Positions 8,146-17,688 are shown, numbered from the stretch's first letter. The stretch: DNA of 64,000 nt from Nitrosomonas sp. (GCA_019635215.1 JAHBZZ010000008.1:62001-126000), one strand, 5' to 3'. Numbers and translations: made by a program. The notes: generated from the letters alone by a model not told the origin.

Positions 8146-9171
8146 ATGGAATTAAAAAAGGATTATATCGTAAAGGCTTCGTTACTCGCAGAGTTTGAGA
8201 CGGGTGAGTCTGTTATACATTTAGTGATTCCTGCGGATTATGCCGGTCAGCGGCTTGATCACACGCTGGCAAAATTATTGCCCGATTGGTCGCGCAGCCG
8301 TATTCAATGCTGGATCGTCAATGGGCGTGTTAAACGGGACGACCAAGATTGCGTGGCGAAACAGAAGGTTTGGGGTGGAGAGTATATTTCTATTCATCCT
8401 GATATGCCTGTTGCTGAGAATCGGCATGGGGCTGAGGCTATTTCGCTGAGTATTGTTTTCGAGGATGATGCGCTGATAGTTATCAATAAACCGGTCGGTC
8501 TAGTGGTGCATCCGGGCAATGGCAACTGGCAGGGTACGTTATTGAATGCGCTGTTGCATCATTCGCCTCAGCTTGGACAAGTGCCGCGCGCCGGTATCGT
8601 TCATCGGCTGGATAAGGATACCAGCGGGTTGATGGTAGTTGCAAAAACGATTGAAGCGCAAACAAATCTGGTGCGCCAGTTGCAGCAACGTACTACAGTC
8701 AAACGTGAATATCTGGCTTTAGTGCTGGGGAGAGTTGCAGGCAGTGGTAGTGTTGACGCGCCTGTCGGCCGCCATCCGGTGCATCGTACAAAAATGGCGG
8801 TTCATTTACGAGGCAAGCCGGCGCGCACACACTATCGGATTCTTGAGCATTTTGCAGGTTGTTCTTTATTGCATTGCAGTCTGGAAACAGGGCGCACGCA
8901 TCAGATCCGTGTTCACATGCATTCGATTGGTCATGCCCTGGTGGGGGATCCCGTCTATGGCGGCAAACCGGGGAAGACGGCGCCAGAAATTGGTATGCTC
9001 CTGAATGCATTTCCCCGGCAGGCGCTTCATGCGTGGAAGCTGTCGCTTTGCCATCCAACAAATGCAGAAATGATGGAATGGCGCGCTGATACACCCGGTG
9101 ATTTGGCAAATCTGCTTGAGCAGCTTCGGTTGCATGGTGAACAAAATACTCATGGCGATATTGAATCCTGA
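8146..9171 (+). CDS. rluD: 23S rRNA pseudouridine synthase RluD
   Basis: 341 aa. The enzyme makes pseudouridines in helix 69 of 23S rRNA. An N-terminal S4 RNA-binding domain (about 25-95; QRLDHTLAKLLPDWSRSRIQ) is followed by the RluA-type catalytic domain with GIVHRLDKDTSGLMVVAKT (catalytic Asp in HRLDKDTSGL) and the late motif LETGRTHQIRVHM. Length matches the family. The gene is divergent from bamD. Its last 22 bp overlap the convergent LysR gene. The first 25 residues are longer than usual, so a downstream start is possible. Confidence 0.93.
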   Translation: MELKKDYIVKASLLAEFETGESVIHLVIPADYAGQRLDHTLAKLLPDWSRSRIQCWIVNGRVKRDDQDCVAKQKVWGGEYISIHPDMPVAENRHGAEAISLSIVFEDDALIVINKPVGLVVHPGNGNWQGTLLNALLHHSPQLGQVPRAGIVHRLDKDTSGLMVVAKTIEAQTNLVRQLQQRTTVKREYLALVLGRVAGSGSVDAPVGRHPVHRTKMAVHLRGKPARTHYRILEHFAGCSLLHCSLETGRTHQIRVHMHSIGHALVGDPVYGGKPGKTAPEIGMLLNAFPRQALHAWKLSLCHPTNAEMMEWRADTPGDLANLLEQLRLHGEQNTHGDIES

Positions 9172-10067
9172 TCCCAGTACGGTATTGTACCGATCCGCAT
9201 TGTAAGAAAATCAATAAAGGAGCGTACCTTGGTCGGTACATGGCGACTGGGCAGATAGCAGGCATAGACATAACGTTCCACTGCGATGTATTCGGACAGT
9301 ACGGCCTGCAGTTTTCCACTTTGCAGTTCTTTTCCGACAGTGAATGTTGGCAGTAGCGCGATGCCCAGACCGCCCAGCACAGCTTGAGAAAGCGCATCAT
9401 CATCATTGATGCGCAGATTGCCTGAAACAGGTACGGCAATGATACCCTCAGGGCCGGTAAAGTTCCAATGTCCTTGCTCTCCTGAGAGTGTGTAATCCAG
9501 GCAGTTATGCTTGATCAAATCTTCCGGTGTTCGCGGAATGCCGTTTTTTTCAAAATACCGGGGCGTGGCGCATAATTTACGGCGTACAGGTGCCAGCTTG
9601 CGGGCAATGAGATTCAGATCCGGCTCGTTGGTAACTCGAATCATCACGTCATAACCTTCCTCAACCAAATCAACCGGGCGGTCGGTGATGGTTAAATCAA
9701 TCCGGATTTCGGGATAGCGTGCCAGAAAATCAGCTAGTGCAGGCGCTACATGCAGTGTGCCAAAGGCGACGGACGTGCTGACTTTTAACATGCCACGCGG
9801 TTCTGCTTGCAGGCTGCTTACAAAGCGTTCGGCCTGTTCCGCTTCGTCAAGAATGTGCGTCGAGTGTTCTGCGAGTACGGTGCCTGCCTCAGTCAGGCTG
9901 AGATGCCGAGTACTGCGGTTTAATAACTGTGCGCCAAGATTCTTTTCCAGTTTTGAAATTGCCTTGCTGATCGCGGAACGTGAAATACCCATGCGTCTCG
10001 CGGCTTCAGCAAAGCTTCCGGCTTCTACGACGCGCGCATAAATACCGAATAAATTAAGGTCTTGCAT
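9150..10067 (-). CDS. LysR-family transcriptional regulator
   Basis: 305 aa. N-terminal winged helix-turn-helix (about 4-62; SFAEAARRMGISRSAISKAI) and a LysR substrate-binding domain (about 90-290) with the sub-family hallmarks GMLKVSTSVAFG, DLVEEGYDVMIRV and GLGIALLP, as in the DsdC/CrgA-like LysR group common in Proteobacteria. It lies alone, convergent with rluD and upstream of a 451-bp gap, so it may act at a distance or on the porin beyond. Inducer unknown. Confidence 0.9.
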   Translation of the reverse strand: MQDLNLFGIYARVVEAGSFAEAARRMGISRSAISKAISKLEKNLGAQLLNRSTRHLSLTEAGTVLAEHSTHILDEAEQAERFVSSLQAEPRGMLKVSTSVAFGTLHVAPALADFLARYPEIRIDLTITDRPVDLVEEGYDVMIRVTNEPDLNLIARKLAPVRRKLCATPRYFEKNGIPRTPEDLIKHNCLDYTLSGEQGHWNFTGPEGIIAVPVSGNLRINDDDALSQAVLGGLGIALLPTFTVGKELQSGKLQAVLSEYIAVERYVYACYLPSRHVPTKVRSFIDFLTMRIGTIPYWDQDSISP

Positions 10068-10518
10068 AATTTGTTATTGTCAACTCATGGGAACCAATGT
10101 AATTCAGTATACAGTACTTATCGGAAAGTATTTACATCTGTATGATACATTCAGGTTTGAAAATAAAAAGAGTGTGAAATATTTCTAAGTCAGAAATTAA
10201 TTTTAAAATTAAGTAGATTTAGGGGAAAGAGTTTTTTGCTCTGTTAAAAAGTATAAAGTATCAAAGGGTATTATTCTGATATAAACAGGGATTGGTCGGT
10301 TTTTTATTGTCAACCACAGAGAACAAAACCCTTATCAGGAAAGAATGGAAATTCGATTATGTTTTGCTTTAACTAACTAAAACGGTAAAGAAAAAACAGC
10401 TCTTCAATCGTAATAGTAATGGCCTTAAATGGCTGGTTAGATGGCAAAAAGGAAGAGAGAGGAAAATTCCTCCATCTTCCTGTCTTTTTGATGAGTCAAT
10501 GAAATAAAGAATTAAAAC
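10068..10518. other. intergenic gap with porin terminator
   Basis: AT-rich, no credible open frame. The only clear element is the imperfect dyad at 10446-10489 (AGGAAGAGAGAGGA / TCCTCCATCTTCCT), with five T residues on each side depending on strand. It lies 30 bp past the porin stop and serves as its terminator, probably in both directions. Confidence 0.5.
10446..10489 (-). terminator. terminator of the porin gene
   Basis: On the minus strand a stem of about 14 bp with one mismatch is followed by CTTTTTG. The symmetrical T-run on the plus strand (CTTTTTG at 10484-10490) makes it possibly bidirectional. Confidence 0.5.
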
Positions 10519-11826
10519 TTAGAAACGGAAAATACCGCTTACCGATAGCAGAATCTGATCATTGTCTTTTCCGTTATCGAATGCCTTATCTGTTTTTCTA
10601 CTTGAGGTTGAGCGATCATACCGGACCTCCGGGCGAATGGTAAAACCTGCGATCGGTGTGTAATTCAAGCCACCGGTCACGCCGATATAGTTGTCAGTGA
10701 ATCCGTTGACCCGTACGCCATCGTCATCGCGGAACCATTCCATACGCAAGCCGGCTGTAAGGTTGTGGAGAATGTCATAGAAAACATATTGATTGACACC
10801 ATACCATTGAGCGGCGCGACCAAATGATGTTTTTTCCTGATTACCATGGTCATGCTGTAATACGTAATGCAATCTGTCAGTGAAGCTATGTTCCAGTACC
10901 AGACTGTACATCGTACGATTATGATCGACCTTTGCAGTACCGGTATCTGTTGCAAAGGCTGATTCCGTACTGCCACTGATCACTGCGCCGGTTACGGTCG
11001 TGCGTTCATCATCCGTGGTATAGCTGATACTGCCAAGAAAGTTTGCCGGTTGGTTAAAATGCGCATCCCATCCGGTAACAACGCCGCCTTTGACTGTGAT
11101 GTTATTGTTTACAGGATATATTGCCAGTGCACCGGTATGTGTGAACGGCTCACCATATTGCATGGTGTAGGCATGTGAGAAGAAGAAATTGCCCGCAGAA
11201 GGGACGACTTCATATCCAATCAGCGTGTAAAAATGACCGACTTGGAATGTCAAGCCGTTGCCAATAGGAACATAGATATTTGCATACGCCTGCGGGAATG
11301 CTAATTGATGCTGATTATTGGGGTCCAGGATCCGGCCGACGAAGTTTTCATCAGCATCAAAATTCGATGCATAAGTGTAACGTGCATCTGAGCCATACAA
11401 CAAATCTGCGCGGAAGCCTACGCTGAAAGTATCCGTATTTGTATTGACTTCACGTTCAATATAACCATAGACCTGATGCAATCTGAATTCATTAGGCCCT
11501 CTGTTGAAAGTAACCGGGCCATTTGAGCCACTTGGATTGTCGGGATTGCCGGTAAAGCCGATATCAACCCAGCCACCGAGTTTTACACCGAGTGACTGTA
11601 GAAAGGGTGTTTCATTGTATTTAAATCCGGTCAGGCTTTCTATCAAACCTTTATCATCGGATTCAGTTAATTCTGCATAGGTGTCGTGACCATAAGGCGC
11701 AATAGTTGCATCAGATGAAGCCGCGGCAGTTTTGATAGATGAGGCATATGTCGTTGAGTTGAAAATAAATATGCTGCAAAGAGCAAGCATTGTTCCGGTG
11801 ATTTTTAGTTTATTATGAGCAATCAA
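10519..11826 (-). CDS. outer-membrane beta-barrel porin (bbp2/OmpL-like)
   Basis: 435 aa with the TTG start chosen here. After a signal peptide (LALCSIFIFNSTTYAS) the protein matches the putative beta-barrel porin-2 family: FNRGPNEFRLHQVYGYIER, YGSDARYTYASNFDA, a series of alternating amphipathic strands and a terminal Phe (SVSGIFRF), the usual outer-membrane sorting signal. The frame has an ATG at 11841, but the Shine-Dalgarno GGAGGG lies inside its codons 2-3, seven bases before TTG at 11826, so TTG is more likely used. Substrate unknown. It stands alone with its own terminator. Confidence 0.8.
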   Translation of the reverse strand: MIAHNKLKITGTMLALCSIFIFNSTTYASSIKTAAASSDATIAPYGHDTYAELTESDDKGLIESLTGFKYNETPFLQSLGVKLGGWVDIGFTGNPDNPSGSNGPVTFNRGPNEFRLHQVYGYIEREVNTNTDTFSVGFRADLLYGSDARYTYASNFDADENFVGRILDPNNQHQLAFPQAYANIYVPIGNGLTFQVGHFYTLIGYEVVPSAGNFFFSHAYTMQYGEPFTHTGALAIYPVNNNITVKGGVVTGWDAHFNQPANFLGSISYTTDDERTTVTGAVISGSTESAFATDTGTAKVDHNRTMYSLVLEHSFTDRLHYVLQHDHGNQEKTSFGRAAQWYGVNQYVFYDILHNLTAGLRMEWFRDDDGVRVNGFTDNYIGVTGGLNYTPIAGFTIRPEVRYDRSTSSRKTDKAFDNGKDNDQILLSVSGIFRF

Positions 11827-12155
11827 AGCGCAACCCTCCATATTTGATAATTATAATTCATTAAAACTTTAGGGCGATATGATGACGCCATTCGTGTAAT
11901 AAATCTGAGGCGCGAGGAAGAAACCATACCTAGCGCGAGGTCAAGCATACTGAACGTATAATGAACACGCAAACTTTTTCTTTATTTTTCAGCAAAATTA
12001 CAACTATTTGTTGCGTAATATTCCCACTCTCGATTTATCAATTATTAATGATTTTTTAACGATCATACGGTTCGCTGGAATGGGGCATTGTGCTGATAAG
12101 TCGGAAAAAATATACGGTCCTGGTCGAAGTCGCTGCAGATAGTTATTAATCGCTA
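11827..12155. other. intergenic region upstream of the porin
   Basis: About 330 bp, AT-rich in its first half. It should carry the porin promoter, but I see no convincing -35/-10 pair. A 78-codon minus-strand frame runs across it into the adjoining repeat and has no protein-like features. Confidence 0.35.
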
Positions 12156-12156
12156 A

Positions 12157-12295
12157 GAACCTGCTCAAGACCTCGGTCAAGAGATGCAGTGCAAGGCAAA
12201 ACTGAATGAAAACGGAGCATGCTTGAAAGTATGCGAGCATTTTAGTTCGATTTTAATGCGGTAATGCGCCCTTCAGTGAGATATTGAACAGGTTC
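12157..12295. repeat. MITE-like repeat, about 140 bp, copy 1
   Basis: Imperfect terminal inverted repeats: GAACCTGCTCAAGACCTC on the left; the right end reads GAACCTGTTCAATATCTCA on the complement. TA dinucleotides flank both ends (12154-12155, 12296-12297). The interior has GCAAGGCAAAA, a small dyad around GGAGCAT and a TTTTAA-type right half, sharing length and internal words with copy 2 at 45456-45595. Non-coding and non-autonomous. The IS701 element is inserted exactly at its right edge. Confidence 0.6.
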
Positions 12296-12298
12296 TAG

Positions 12299-13685
12299 TA
12301 CTACAGCCGTAGATATTTTCACTCAGGAGGAGAGAATCCTCTGCGCCGGTAGTGAGCTTGTCGGGCTCTATGTTGATGTCTTCTACGCCACACGGACCAG
12401 TGCAGCACATGCTCGATGGCTTGGCTGGTGTGCACAGCAGATGCGATAGCAGTTTACGTAACTCAGGCACGCTCAGGGCAATCAGGCCGGGTGTGTGTTT
12501 TTTTCTCCCGCACCCGCAGGGCCACCAGCACCGCATGGGCCAGTAGTACCAGTGTGATGTGGCGATACCAGCCCTGCCAGCGGCGCACCTCGTACTGATC
12601 CAGGCCGCACTCGCCTTTGGTGGCCTCAAAGCCGATCTCAATCTCCCAACGTCTGCCAGCAATCTGTACCAAACGCTTGAGCTGGGCCTGCGAGCGCTTG
12701 GCATGCACCACATAATAGGCCAACTCCTGATGCTCATCCAGGCTGCGCCGCACCAACAGGTAATGTCCGAAGCGACGCTCCTTCTGTGTCAATTGTAGCC
12801 GCCACAGCGGCACCAGAGCCCAGTCGTACAGGCGCTCGCCTTTGGTTCCGGCGCCTGCCGACAGACAACGCCATGCACGTGCTGGTAACGCTTGCGCAAT
12901 CTCTTCGGCCTTTACGTGCTGCGACCCCTGCCACCACAGCGGCTCATTCCTGGCTACAGCCAGCACGAAGGCCTGCTCGCGTGACTCCAGCCATACCCGC
13001 AGGTGCCGATCTTCACCGTAAACTTCATCGCCTGTGATCCACCCACAGGGCACGCCCGCATCCAGCGCTCGCTCGATCATCTTGCGTGCCAACTGGGGTT
13101 TGGTCGCAAATTCCACCTCCTGTGCAATGCCTGCAGCCTCGCAGCGTAAATGATCATCCGTCCACTGGCGCGGAATATAAAGTTCACGGTCAATGAAGGC
13201 ACTGCCACCGGCACCGGCATAGCACAGAAACACGCCGATCTGGCTGTTCTCGATGCGCCCGGCCGTACCGCTGTACTGGCGCTGTACACCAACCGAGTGG
13301 GTTCCTTTCTTGACAAAACCTGTCTCATCAACAATCAGCACGCCGTCTGAATCACCCACATGCTCGACAACGTAATCGCGCAGCACATCGCGCGCCGCAT
13401 CAGCATCCCACTGCGCGCGTTCCAGTAGATGTTGCACTCCATCGGGCGTTGTCTCGCCCATCCATTCGGCCAGTTGCCAGCCGTTCTTGCGCTCTACCGT
13501 GCTCAACAGGCCCTTCAGGTACGCAAGGCTACGCTGGCGTGGCTCGCTGCGCCTGAATAAACTTCCAAGCCGCTTGTGCACTACCTCCAGCTCCCTGGCC
13601 CAATCATTTAGTTGTGACATCATACCCAAACCCACCTTATTGTTGATACAGGCTATATTCTCGCACTTTATCTACGACTGTAGTA
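12299..13685 (-). mobile_element. IS701-family insertion sequence, complete ends
   Basis: 1387 bp. Terminal inverted repeats of 17 bp with one mismatch: TACTACAGCCGTAGATA at 12299 and, on the complement, TACTACAGTCGTAGATA ending at 13685. The target duplication CTAG is present on both sides (12295-12298 and 13686-13689), the 4-bp YTAR-type target of IS701. Removing it joins the 140-bp repeat to the sequence behind the lipoprotein gene. Perfect duplication and near-perfect ends indicate a recent insertion. Its G+C is clearly above that of the flanks. Confidence 0.9.
12463..13635 (-). pseudogene. IS701-family transposase with frameshifted C-terminus
   Basis: 390 aa as read, DDE transposase. 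Catalytic residues visible: D103 (LIVDETGFVKKG), D203 (WITGDEVYGED) and E337 (IGFEATKGE). The frame ends early at REKKTHTRPDCPERA. Removing one base from the seven-T run at 12498-12504 restores the expected KKHTPGLIALSVPELRKLL. A second one-base shift near 12432 then returns to HTSQAIEHVLHWSVWRRRHQ, the usual IS701 end, running to about 12330. So two compensating indels, or sequence errors, hit the C-terminal tail. The catalytic core is intact. Confidence 0.8.
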
Positions 13686-13715
13686 CTAGGTGGATTGTTT
13701 ATCATGAGGTTGTTT

Positions 13716-14993
13716 TTAGTTATGCTTTCTGAGCCGGATCTGAATATCAGGTGCTGTGCGTTCTACAGCAGGAGGAGTCGTGGAACGGTTTAACCCTAGG
13801 ACGCTGACACGATGGACCGTGTTGAAACCCGGAGCACCGTTTCGATTACGGAGAATGGACGATACTTTGTATTCCAGCCCATTGGATCCTGGGTCAAAAC
13901 GGATGTCATGTATCCAGATACCGGCGCGCTGTACATGCTGATCATCGCATTCATAGTTCAGATCCCAGCCGGTCAACATGGGTATTGCATAATCATAGGG
14001 TAAATCATGGATACGAAATGTCTGTGTACGCACGATACCCTCAGCACCATTGCGGCAGACGTTTGTTTTCCCTGAACGTGGATTCAGTGCGAGAAAATCG
14101 GCGCGGAGCTTAACGCTATTGCCGCCAATCAATGCGGCGCGCGTTTTAACCCAGTGTGAACGGATGTTGTTGTCTTTGAAGAGGGTTTGTGTTGCCCAAT
14201 GCGGTTTGCCATCAGGGTTGGGTGATGCGCCGATCTGATAAAGGCTGTAAGCGACCTGACGCAAATGATGATCGGATGGATCCGCCCAGCGGCATGGTGG
14301 GAAGCGCCATTCGCATTCGAATGCATTGTCGAACTGAAAATCAAAGCCGCGTGGAATGATAACGACTGAGTCACTGCTTTTTAACAGGCCGTCACGCCAT
14401 GTGCTTTCCAAGGTGGTAACGGGGCCTTTCGCTGCGGTTTGCAGAGCCCAGGCGTCAATGCCGTTATAATCACCTTCAATCCGTGCATCGATCCGTGCCG
14501 TGTTAAAACCGAAACCAGTGTAATGTACGCAAAATTCATAGGCATCATCCCAATTCTGATCACTGATTTCGCCCGCCACTTCAAAAACAAGCGTAGTCGA
14601 ACCGGTACTGGCCACCAGCTTGCTGTGTGTGATATCTGCGCGCAATGTGCGCACTTTATGGTTCCTGTTTAAATACCGCAAATCCCAGCCATTCAGGATC
14701 GCTGTTCCTTGATTGACATAAGATGGCATATCAACGGTAATCAGCATAGTCGCCGGTTCTGGCCCTCTATCGCGCTCCGTGCATTGACTGCCTTCCACCA
14801 TGATGAACGTACCATGATCCTCGTAACCGGTTTTACGATTGGCTTTAAAAAAAGGAAGATTCGGTGAGACGGTATCCTGTGAATCGGAGAGCTGCATCAT
14901 GTTTCGATCTTTCCGGCTTGTCATGCAACTGGTCAGAATAGTTGTCAAAGCCAGTAGAACAAAAATTAACGCGATGCGGTGATTACAATTCAT
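13716..14993 (-). CDS. hypothetical lipoprotein
   Basis: 425 aa, family not recognised. Signal peptide ends in a lipobox (LTTILTSC, Cys23), so it should be lipid-anchored. The body is beta-rich and built of two similar halves, each with a short NGWDLRYL / TGWDLNYEC motif and a paired FNTARID / FNTVHRVS motif, suggesting an internal duplication. About 9 Cys occur outside the anchor. No catalytic motif seen. The IS701 element ends 30 bp behind its stop codon and has probably displaced its terminator. Confidence 0.7.
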   Translation of the reverse strand: MNCNHRIALIFVLLALTTILTSCMTSRKDRNMMQLSDSQDTVSPNLPFFKANRKTGYEDHGTFIMVEGSQCTERDRGPEPATMLITVDMPSYVNQGTAILNGWDLRYLNRNHKVRTLRADITHSKLVASTGSTTLVFEVAGEISDQNWDDAYEFCVHYTGFGFNTARIDARIEGDYNGIDAWALQTAAKGPVTTLESTWRDGLLKSSDSVVIIPRGFDFQFDNAFECEWRFPPCRWADPSDHHLRQVAYSLYQIGASPNPDGKPHWATQTLFKDNNIRSHWVKTRAALIGGNSVKLRADFLALNPRSGKTNVCRNGAEGIVRTQTFRIHDLPYDYAIPMLTGWDLNYECDDQHVQRAGIWIHDIRFDPGSNGLEYKVSSILRNRNGAPGFNTVHRVSVLGLNRSTTPPAVERTAPDIQIRLRKHN

Positions 14994-15399
14994 TTAAGCG
15001 CTCTCATGGCAAAAAATGGTATGGTCAGTCAAAAAAACAATCACTTGTTATAGATAGAGTGATTTGTATATCAGTCTAACGTGTTATTGAATTGAAGAGA
15101 AGTCATGCAAGGGCGTGAATAATGATTTGTACCAATAAATCGTGGCGGTGTAGGTGTAATAACAAGGTGATTCCGGATATCGTGTAACAGGGTGTAATCC
15201 GGTCTTTCATTGCATTTGTGTAACGATAATGTAAAAATCAATCCAAAAATAATGACAAAGTACTGTAAAGTGATGCGGCTATCAGACACTGAATCACAAT
15301 TAAACCCTTTAATCGTGTCTAATCGAGTAACACTGTTCCAGTAAGGCGGTTGTTTATTTTTGAAATTTGTTTTTGATGATCAGGGTTGAAACTTTAACG

Positions 15400-15795
15400 A
15401 TGAAAAAATTTATATTTGCTTTAATATCGTTTTTTATGATTCCAAATGCAATGGCTGAGTGGATCCCGGTGGGTGAAAGTGACGAAGACGGTGGATATAC
15501 GGTTTATGTGGATTTGATTTCTGCGCGTAAAGCGGCTAATAGAGTCAAAATGTGGACTTTGATCGATTATAAAATTGAACAGAAGGCATCCGGGACAAAC
15601 TTTTTATCTAAAAAAATCCGCCGTGATTATGATTGCAAGGAAGAACAAATGCGGGATCTAGCATTTTCATTATTCAGCTGGAATATGGAGAAAGGTGAAC
15701 TATTGCGCTCGTATAATCAGCCGCAACAGTGGCAAAGAGTGTCGCCTGGAAGTTTGAATGAGGCGGAATGGAAGGCAGCCTGTGAGCAGAAATAG
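15400..15795 (+). CDS. exported protein, surface-adhesin E-like
   Basis: 131 aa from the ATG at 15400, chosen because it begins a clean signal peptide (KKFIFALISFFMIPNAMAEW). The mature part has the surface-adhesin protein E pattern: WIPVGESDEDGGYTVYVDL, VKMWTLIDYK, a central YDCKEEQMR and a closing Cys. These small proteins are common in Betaproteobacteria; adhesion is shown only for a Haemophilus relative, so the role here is open. A longer frame begins at 15367 but would put nine extra residues before the signal peptide. Confidence 0.75.
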   Translation: MKKFIFALISFFMIPNAMAEWIPVGESDEDGGYTVYVDLISARKAANRVKMWTLIDYKIEQKASGTNFLSKKIRRDYDCKEEQMRDLAFSLFSWNMEKGELLRSYNQPQQWQRVSPGSLNEAEWKAACEQK

Positions 15796-15896
15796 TGTGG
15801 CAGCGAGTTGAAGCAGTAATCATTGGGGCATGAGGAGATAAATCATTGAGATATGTTCCAGCGATTCAGCAGGAATAAACAGGCAGGTTTTGTTAC

Positions 15897-16571
15897 TTGA
15901 GATTTAGCGAAAAATTCATCAAAGCAATCGATGCCCTATTGCCGCAGATGCAATGCGGCCAGTGTGGTTACTCGGGTTGCGAACCGTATGCGGCGGCCAT
16001 TGTGGAAGGGCGTGCGGATATTAATCAATGTCCGCCTGGCGATGACGATGGCATTCGCAGCATTGCAACATTGCTGGGCATTGAGCCCAAGCCGCTGAAT
16101 ACCCGGCATGGATTGCCTAAGCCGCGTGTCGTAGCTGTTATTGATGAGAACTTATGTATCGGCTGTACCTTTTGTATTCGCGCCTGTCCGGTGGATGCAA
16201 TCGTGGGTGCAGCCAAACAAATGCATACTGTTTTGACCGGTGAATGTACCGGATGCGAATTGTGTATGGCGCCTTGTCCGATGGATTGCATTGCAATGGT
16301 TCCGGTGGTCGAACTGCAAGGCACTGCCGAGAACAGTGCTGATGCATTGAAAAGAAAAGCCGATCATGCCCGTTCACGCTATCAATTCAGGCAGCAACGC
16401 CTGTCGCTCGACAAAACAAAGAACAAAGAAACAACCGTTTCGCCATTAACCGATGAGATTTATCCGCAGGATCATTTTGCCGGGCGGAATTGTGCAGACA
16501 GCCGAAAACATGACATTGTGCAGGCGGCGCTCAGGCGGGCTGCGGCAATGCGTGCACAGATCAATAAGTAA
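15897..16571 (+). CDS. rnfB: RnfB/RsxB-like ferredoxin subunit, without membrane anchor
   Basis: 224 aa. First a four-Cys Fe-S domain ([16 protein letters not shown]...CPPG, about residues 20-49), then two [4Fe-4S] ferredoxin motifs [15 protein letters not shown] and [15 protein letters not shown]. Typical RnfB has an N-terminal membrane helix; this protein starts directly at the first Fe-S domain. TTG at 15897 is the only possible start: the frame is closed by TAA 21 bases upstream; AGGCAGG precedes it. No other rnf genes are near. A solitary RsxB next to nth is a known betaproteobacterial arrangement; the electron partner is unknown. Confidence 0.85.
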   Translation: MRFSEKFIKAIDALLPQMQCGQCGYSGCEPYAAAIVEGRADINQCPPGDDDGIRSIATLLGIEPKPLNTRHGLPKPRVVAVIDENLCIGCTFCIRACPVDAIVGAAKQMHTVLTGECTGCELCMAPCPMDCIAMVPVVELQGTAENSADALKRKADHARSRYQFRQQRLSLDKTKNKETTVSPLTDEIYPQDHFAGRNCADSRKHDIVQAALRRAAAMRAQINK

Positions 16572-16583
16572 GCGATTTGCAGT

Positions 16584-17216
16584 ATGAATGCAGCGAAACG
16601 CCGTGAAATGTTTATCTGTCTGCAGGCATCCAATCCGCACCCGACAACTGAACTCGAGTATCAATCTTCTTTTGAGTTGCTGATCGCGGTAATTTTGTCA
16701 GCACAGGCGACGGACAAGAGTGTCAATCTGGCGACTCGGAAACTGTTCCCACGGACAAACACACCGCAAGGAATAGTCACTCTGGGTGAGATCGGTTTAC
16801 TTGAATATATTAAAAGTATAGGCTTGTATAAATCCAAAGCCAGGAATATTCTGGCGACCTGTAAGCTACTGATTGATAAGTATGCAGGTGAGGTTCCGCG
16901 TACACGCGAGGCGTTGGAGGAATTGCCCGGCGTGGGGCGTAAAACAGCTAATGTCATATTGAATACCGCTTTTGGCGAGCCGACAATTGCTGTTGATACG
17001 CATATCTTTCGAGTGGCCAACCGGACCGGTTTGGCGCGCGGTAAAAATGTGCTGGAGGTTGAATTAAAGTTGCTTAAAGCGGTTCCAAAGGAATTCAGAC
17101 ATGATGCGCATCACTGGTTGATTTTGCATGGGCGTTATGTGTGCAAAGCCAGAAAACCTGAATGCGGTAAATGTATGATTTACCATTTATGCGAATTTAA
17201 GGACAAAACGATCTAA
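16584..17216 (+). CDS. nth: endonuclease III
   Basis: 210 aa base-excision repair glycosylase/AP lyase acting on oxidised pyrimidines. The helix-hairpin-helix LPGVGRKTANVIL holds the catalytic Lys, VDTHIFRVANR the catalytic Asp, and the C-terminus carries the iron-sulfur loop C-x6-C-x2-C-x5-C (CKARKPECGKCMIYHLC). Length is that of E. coli Nth. Thirteen bases downstream of rnfB, so probably co-transcribed; RnfB could supply electrons to the cluster, which is speculation. Confidence 0.95.
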   Translation: MNAAKRREMFICLQASNPHPTTELEYQSSFELLIAVILSAQATDKSVNLATRKLFPRTNTPQGIVTLGEIGLLEYIKSIGLYKSKARNILATCKLLIDKYAGEVPRTREALEELPGVGRKTANVILNTAFGEPTIAVDTHIFRVANRTGLARGKNVLEVELKLLKAVPKEFRHDAHHWLILHGRYVCKARKPECGKCMIYHLCEFKDKTI

Positions 17217-17247
17217 AATTTGATGGCTTATCTAAGTCGGCAGTGAT

Positions 17248-17688
17248 ATGTTCAAACCTACGAGAGACCAGGCGCGTCATTTATTTTTTGATAGTTGGGC
17301 TAAATACCGTCGGCAGGAGACACTGACAGGTATTGAGCAGATTGCACTGGAAGTCATTCTGCAGCATCCGGAGTACCATGAAATTCTGAATAATATCGAG
17401 ACCTATCGCGACAGGGATTACCTGGCGGAAATGGGAGCCACGAATCCATTCTTGCATATGAGTATGCACGTTGCCATCAAAGAGCAACTGTCGATCAACC
17501 AACCTGCCGGTATTTATGACCGTTTTATCCATTTGCGACAGCAAATGGGCAATGAACATGAAGCCGCGCATCGCATAATGGAATGTCTGGCCGAAATGCT
17601 GTGGCAATCTCAACGTAATCAGACCGCGCCCGATGCGGCGATCTATCTCGACTGTCTGGATAAGCAAAGTGCGTCTAAGGGGGGGTAG
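17248..17688 (+). CDS. DUF1841 family protein
   Basis: 146 aa. Matches the DUF1841 pattern: opening MFKPTRDQARHLFFDSWAKY, then HPEYHEILNN and NPFLHMSMHVAIKEQLSINQ, with RHxxGNEHEAAHRIMECLAE-like end. A helical cytoplasmic protein of unknown function, frequent in Beta- and Gammaproteobacteria next to nth, as here (31 bp gap). Likely last gene of the rnfB-nth unit. Confidence 0.85.
   Translation: MFKPTRDQARHLFFDSWAKYRRQETLTGIEQIALEVILQHPEYHEILNNIETYRDRDYLAEMGATNPFLHMSMHVAIKEQLSINQPAGIYDRFIHLRQQMGNEHEAAHRIMECLAEMLWQSQRNQTAPDAAIYLDCLDKQSASKGG

Noticed and set aside
8130-8147. Longer bamD start overlapping the rluD start.
   Set aside because: The Met cluster at 8121-8129 gives a normal lipoprotein signal; the extra residues (MLSWLY) precede it without benefit.
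12490-12510. Programmed frameshifting at the A7 run of the IS701 transposase.
   Set aside because: The needed shift is +1 rather than the -1 typical for A-runs, no stimulatory structure is seen, and IS701 enzymes are normally made from one frame.
15071-15289. 72-codon minus-strand frame with a hydrophobic stretch.
   Set aside because: Hydrophobic part is short and the rest is disordered; no RBS; lies in the promoter region of the adhesin-E-like gene.
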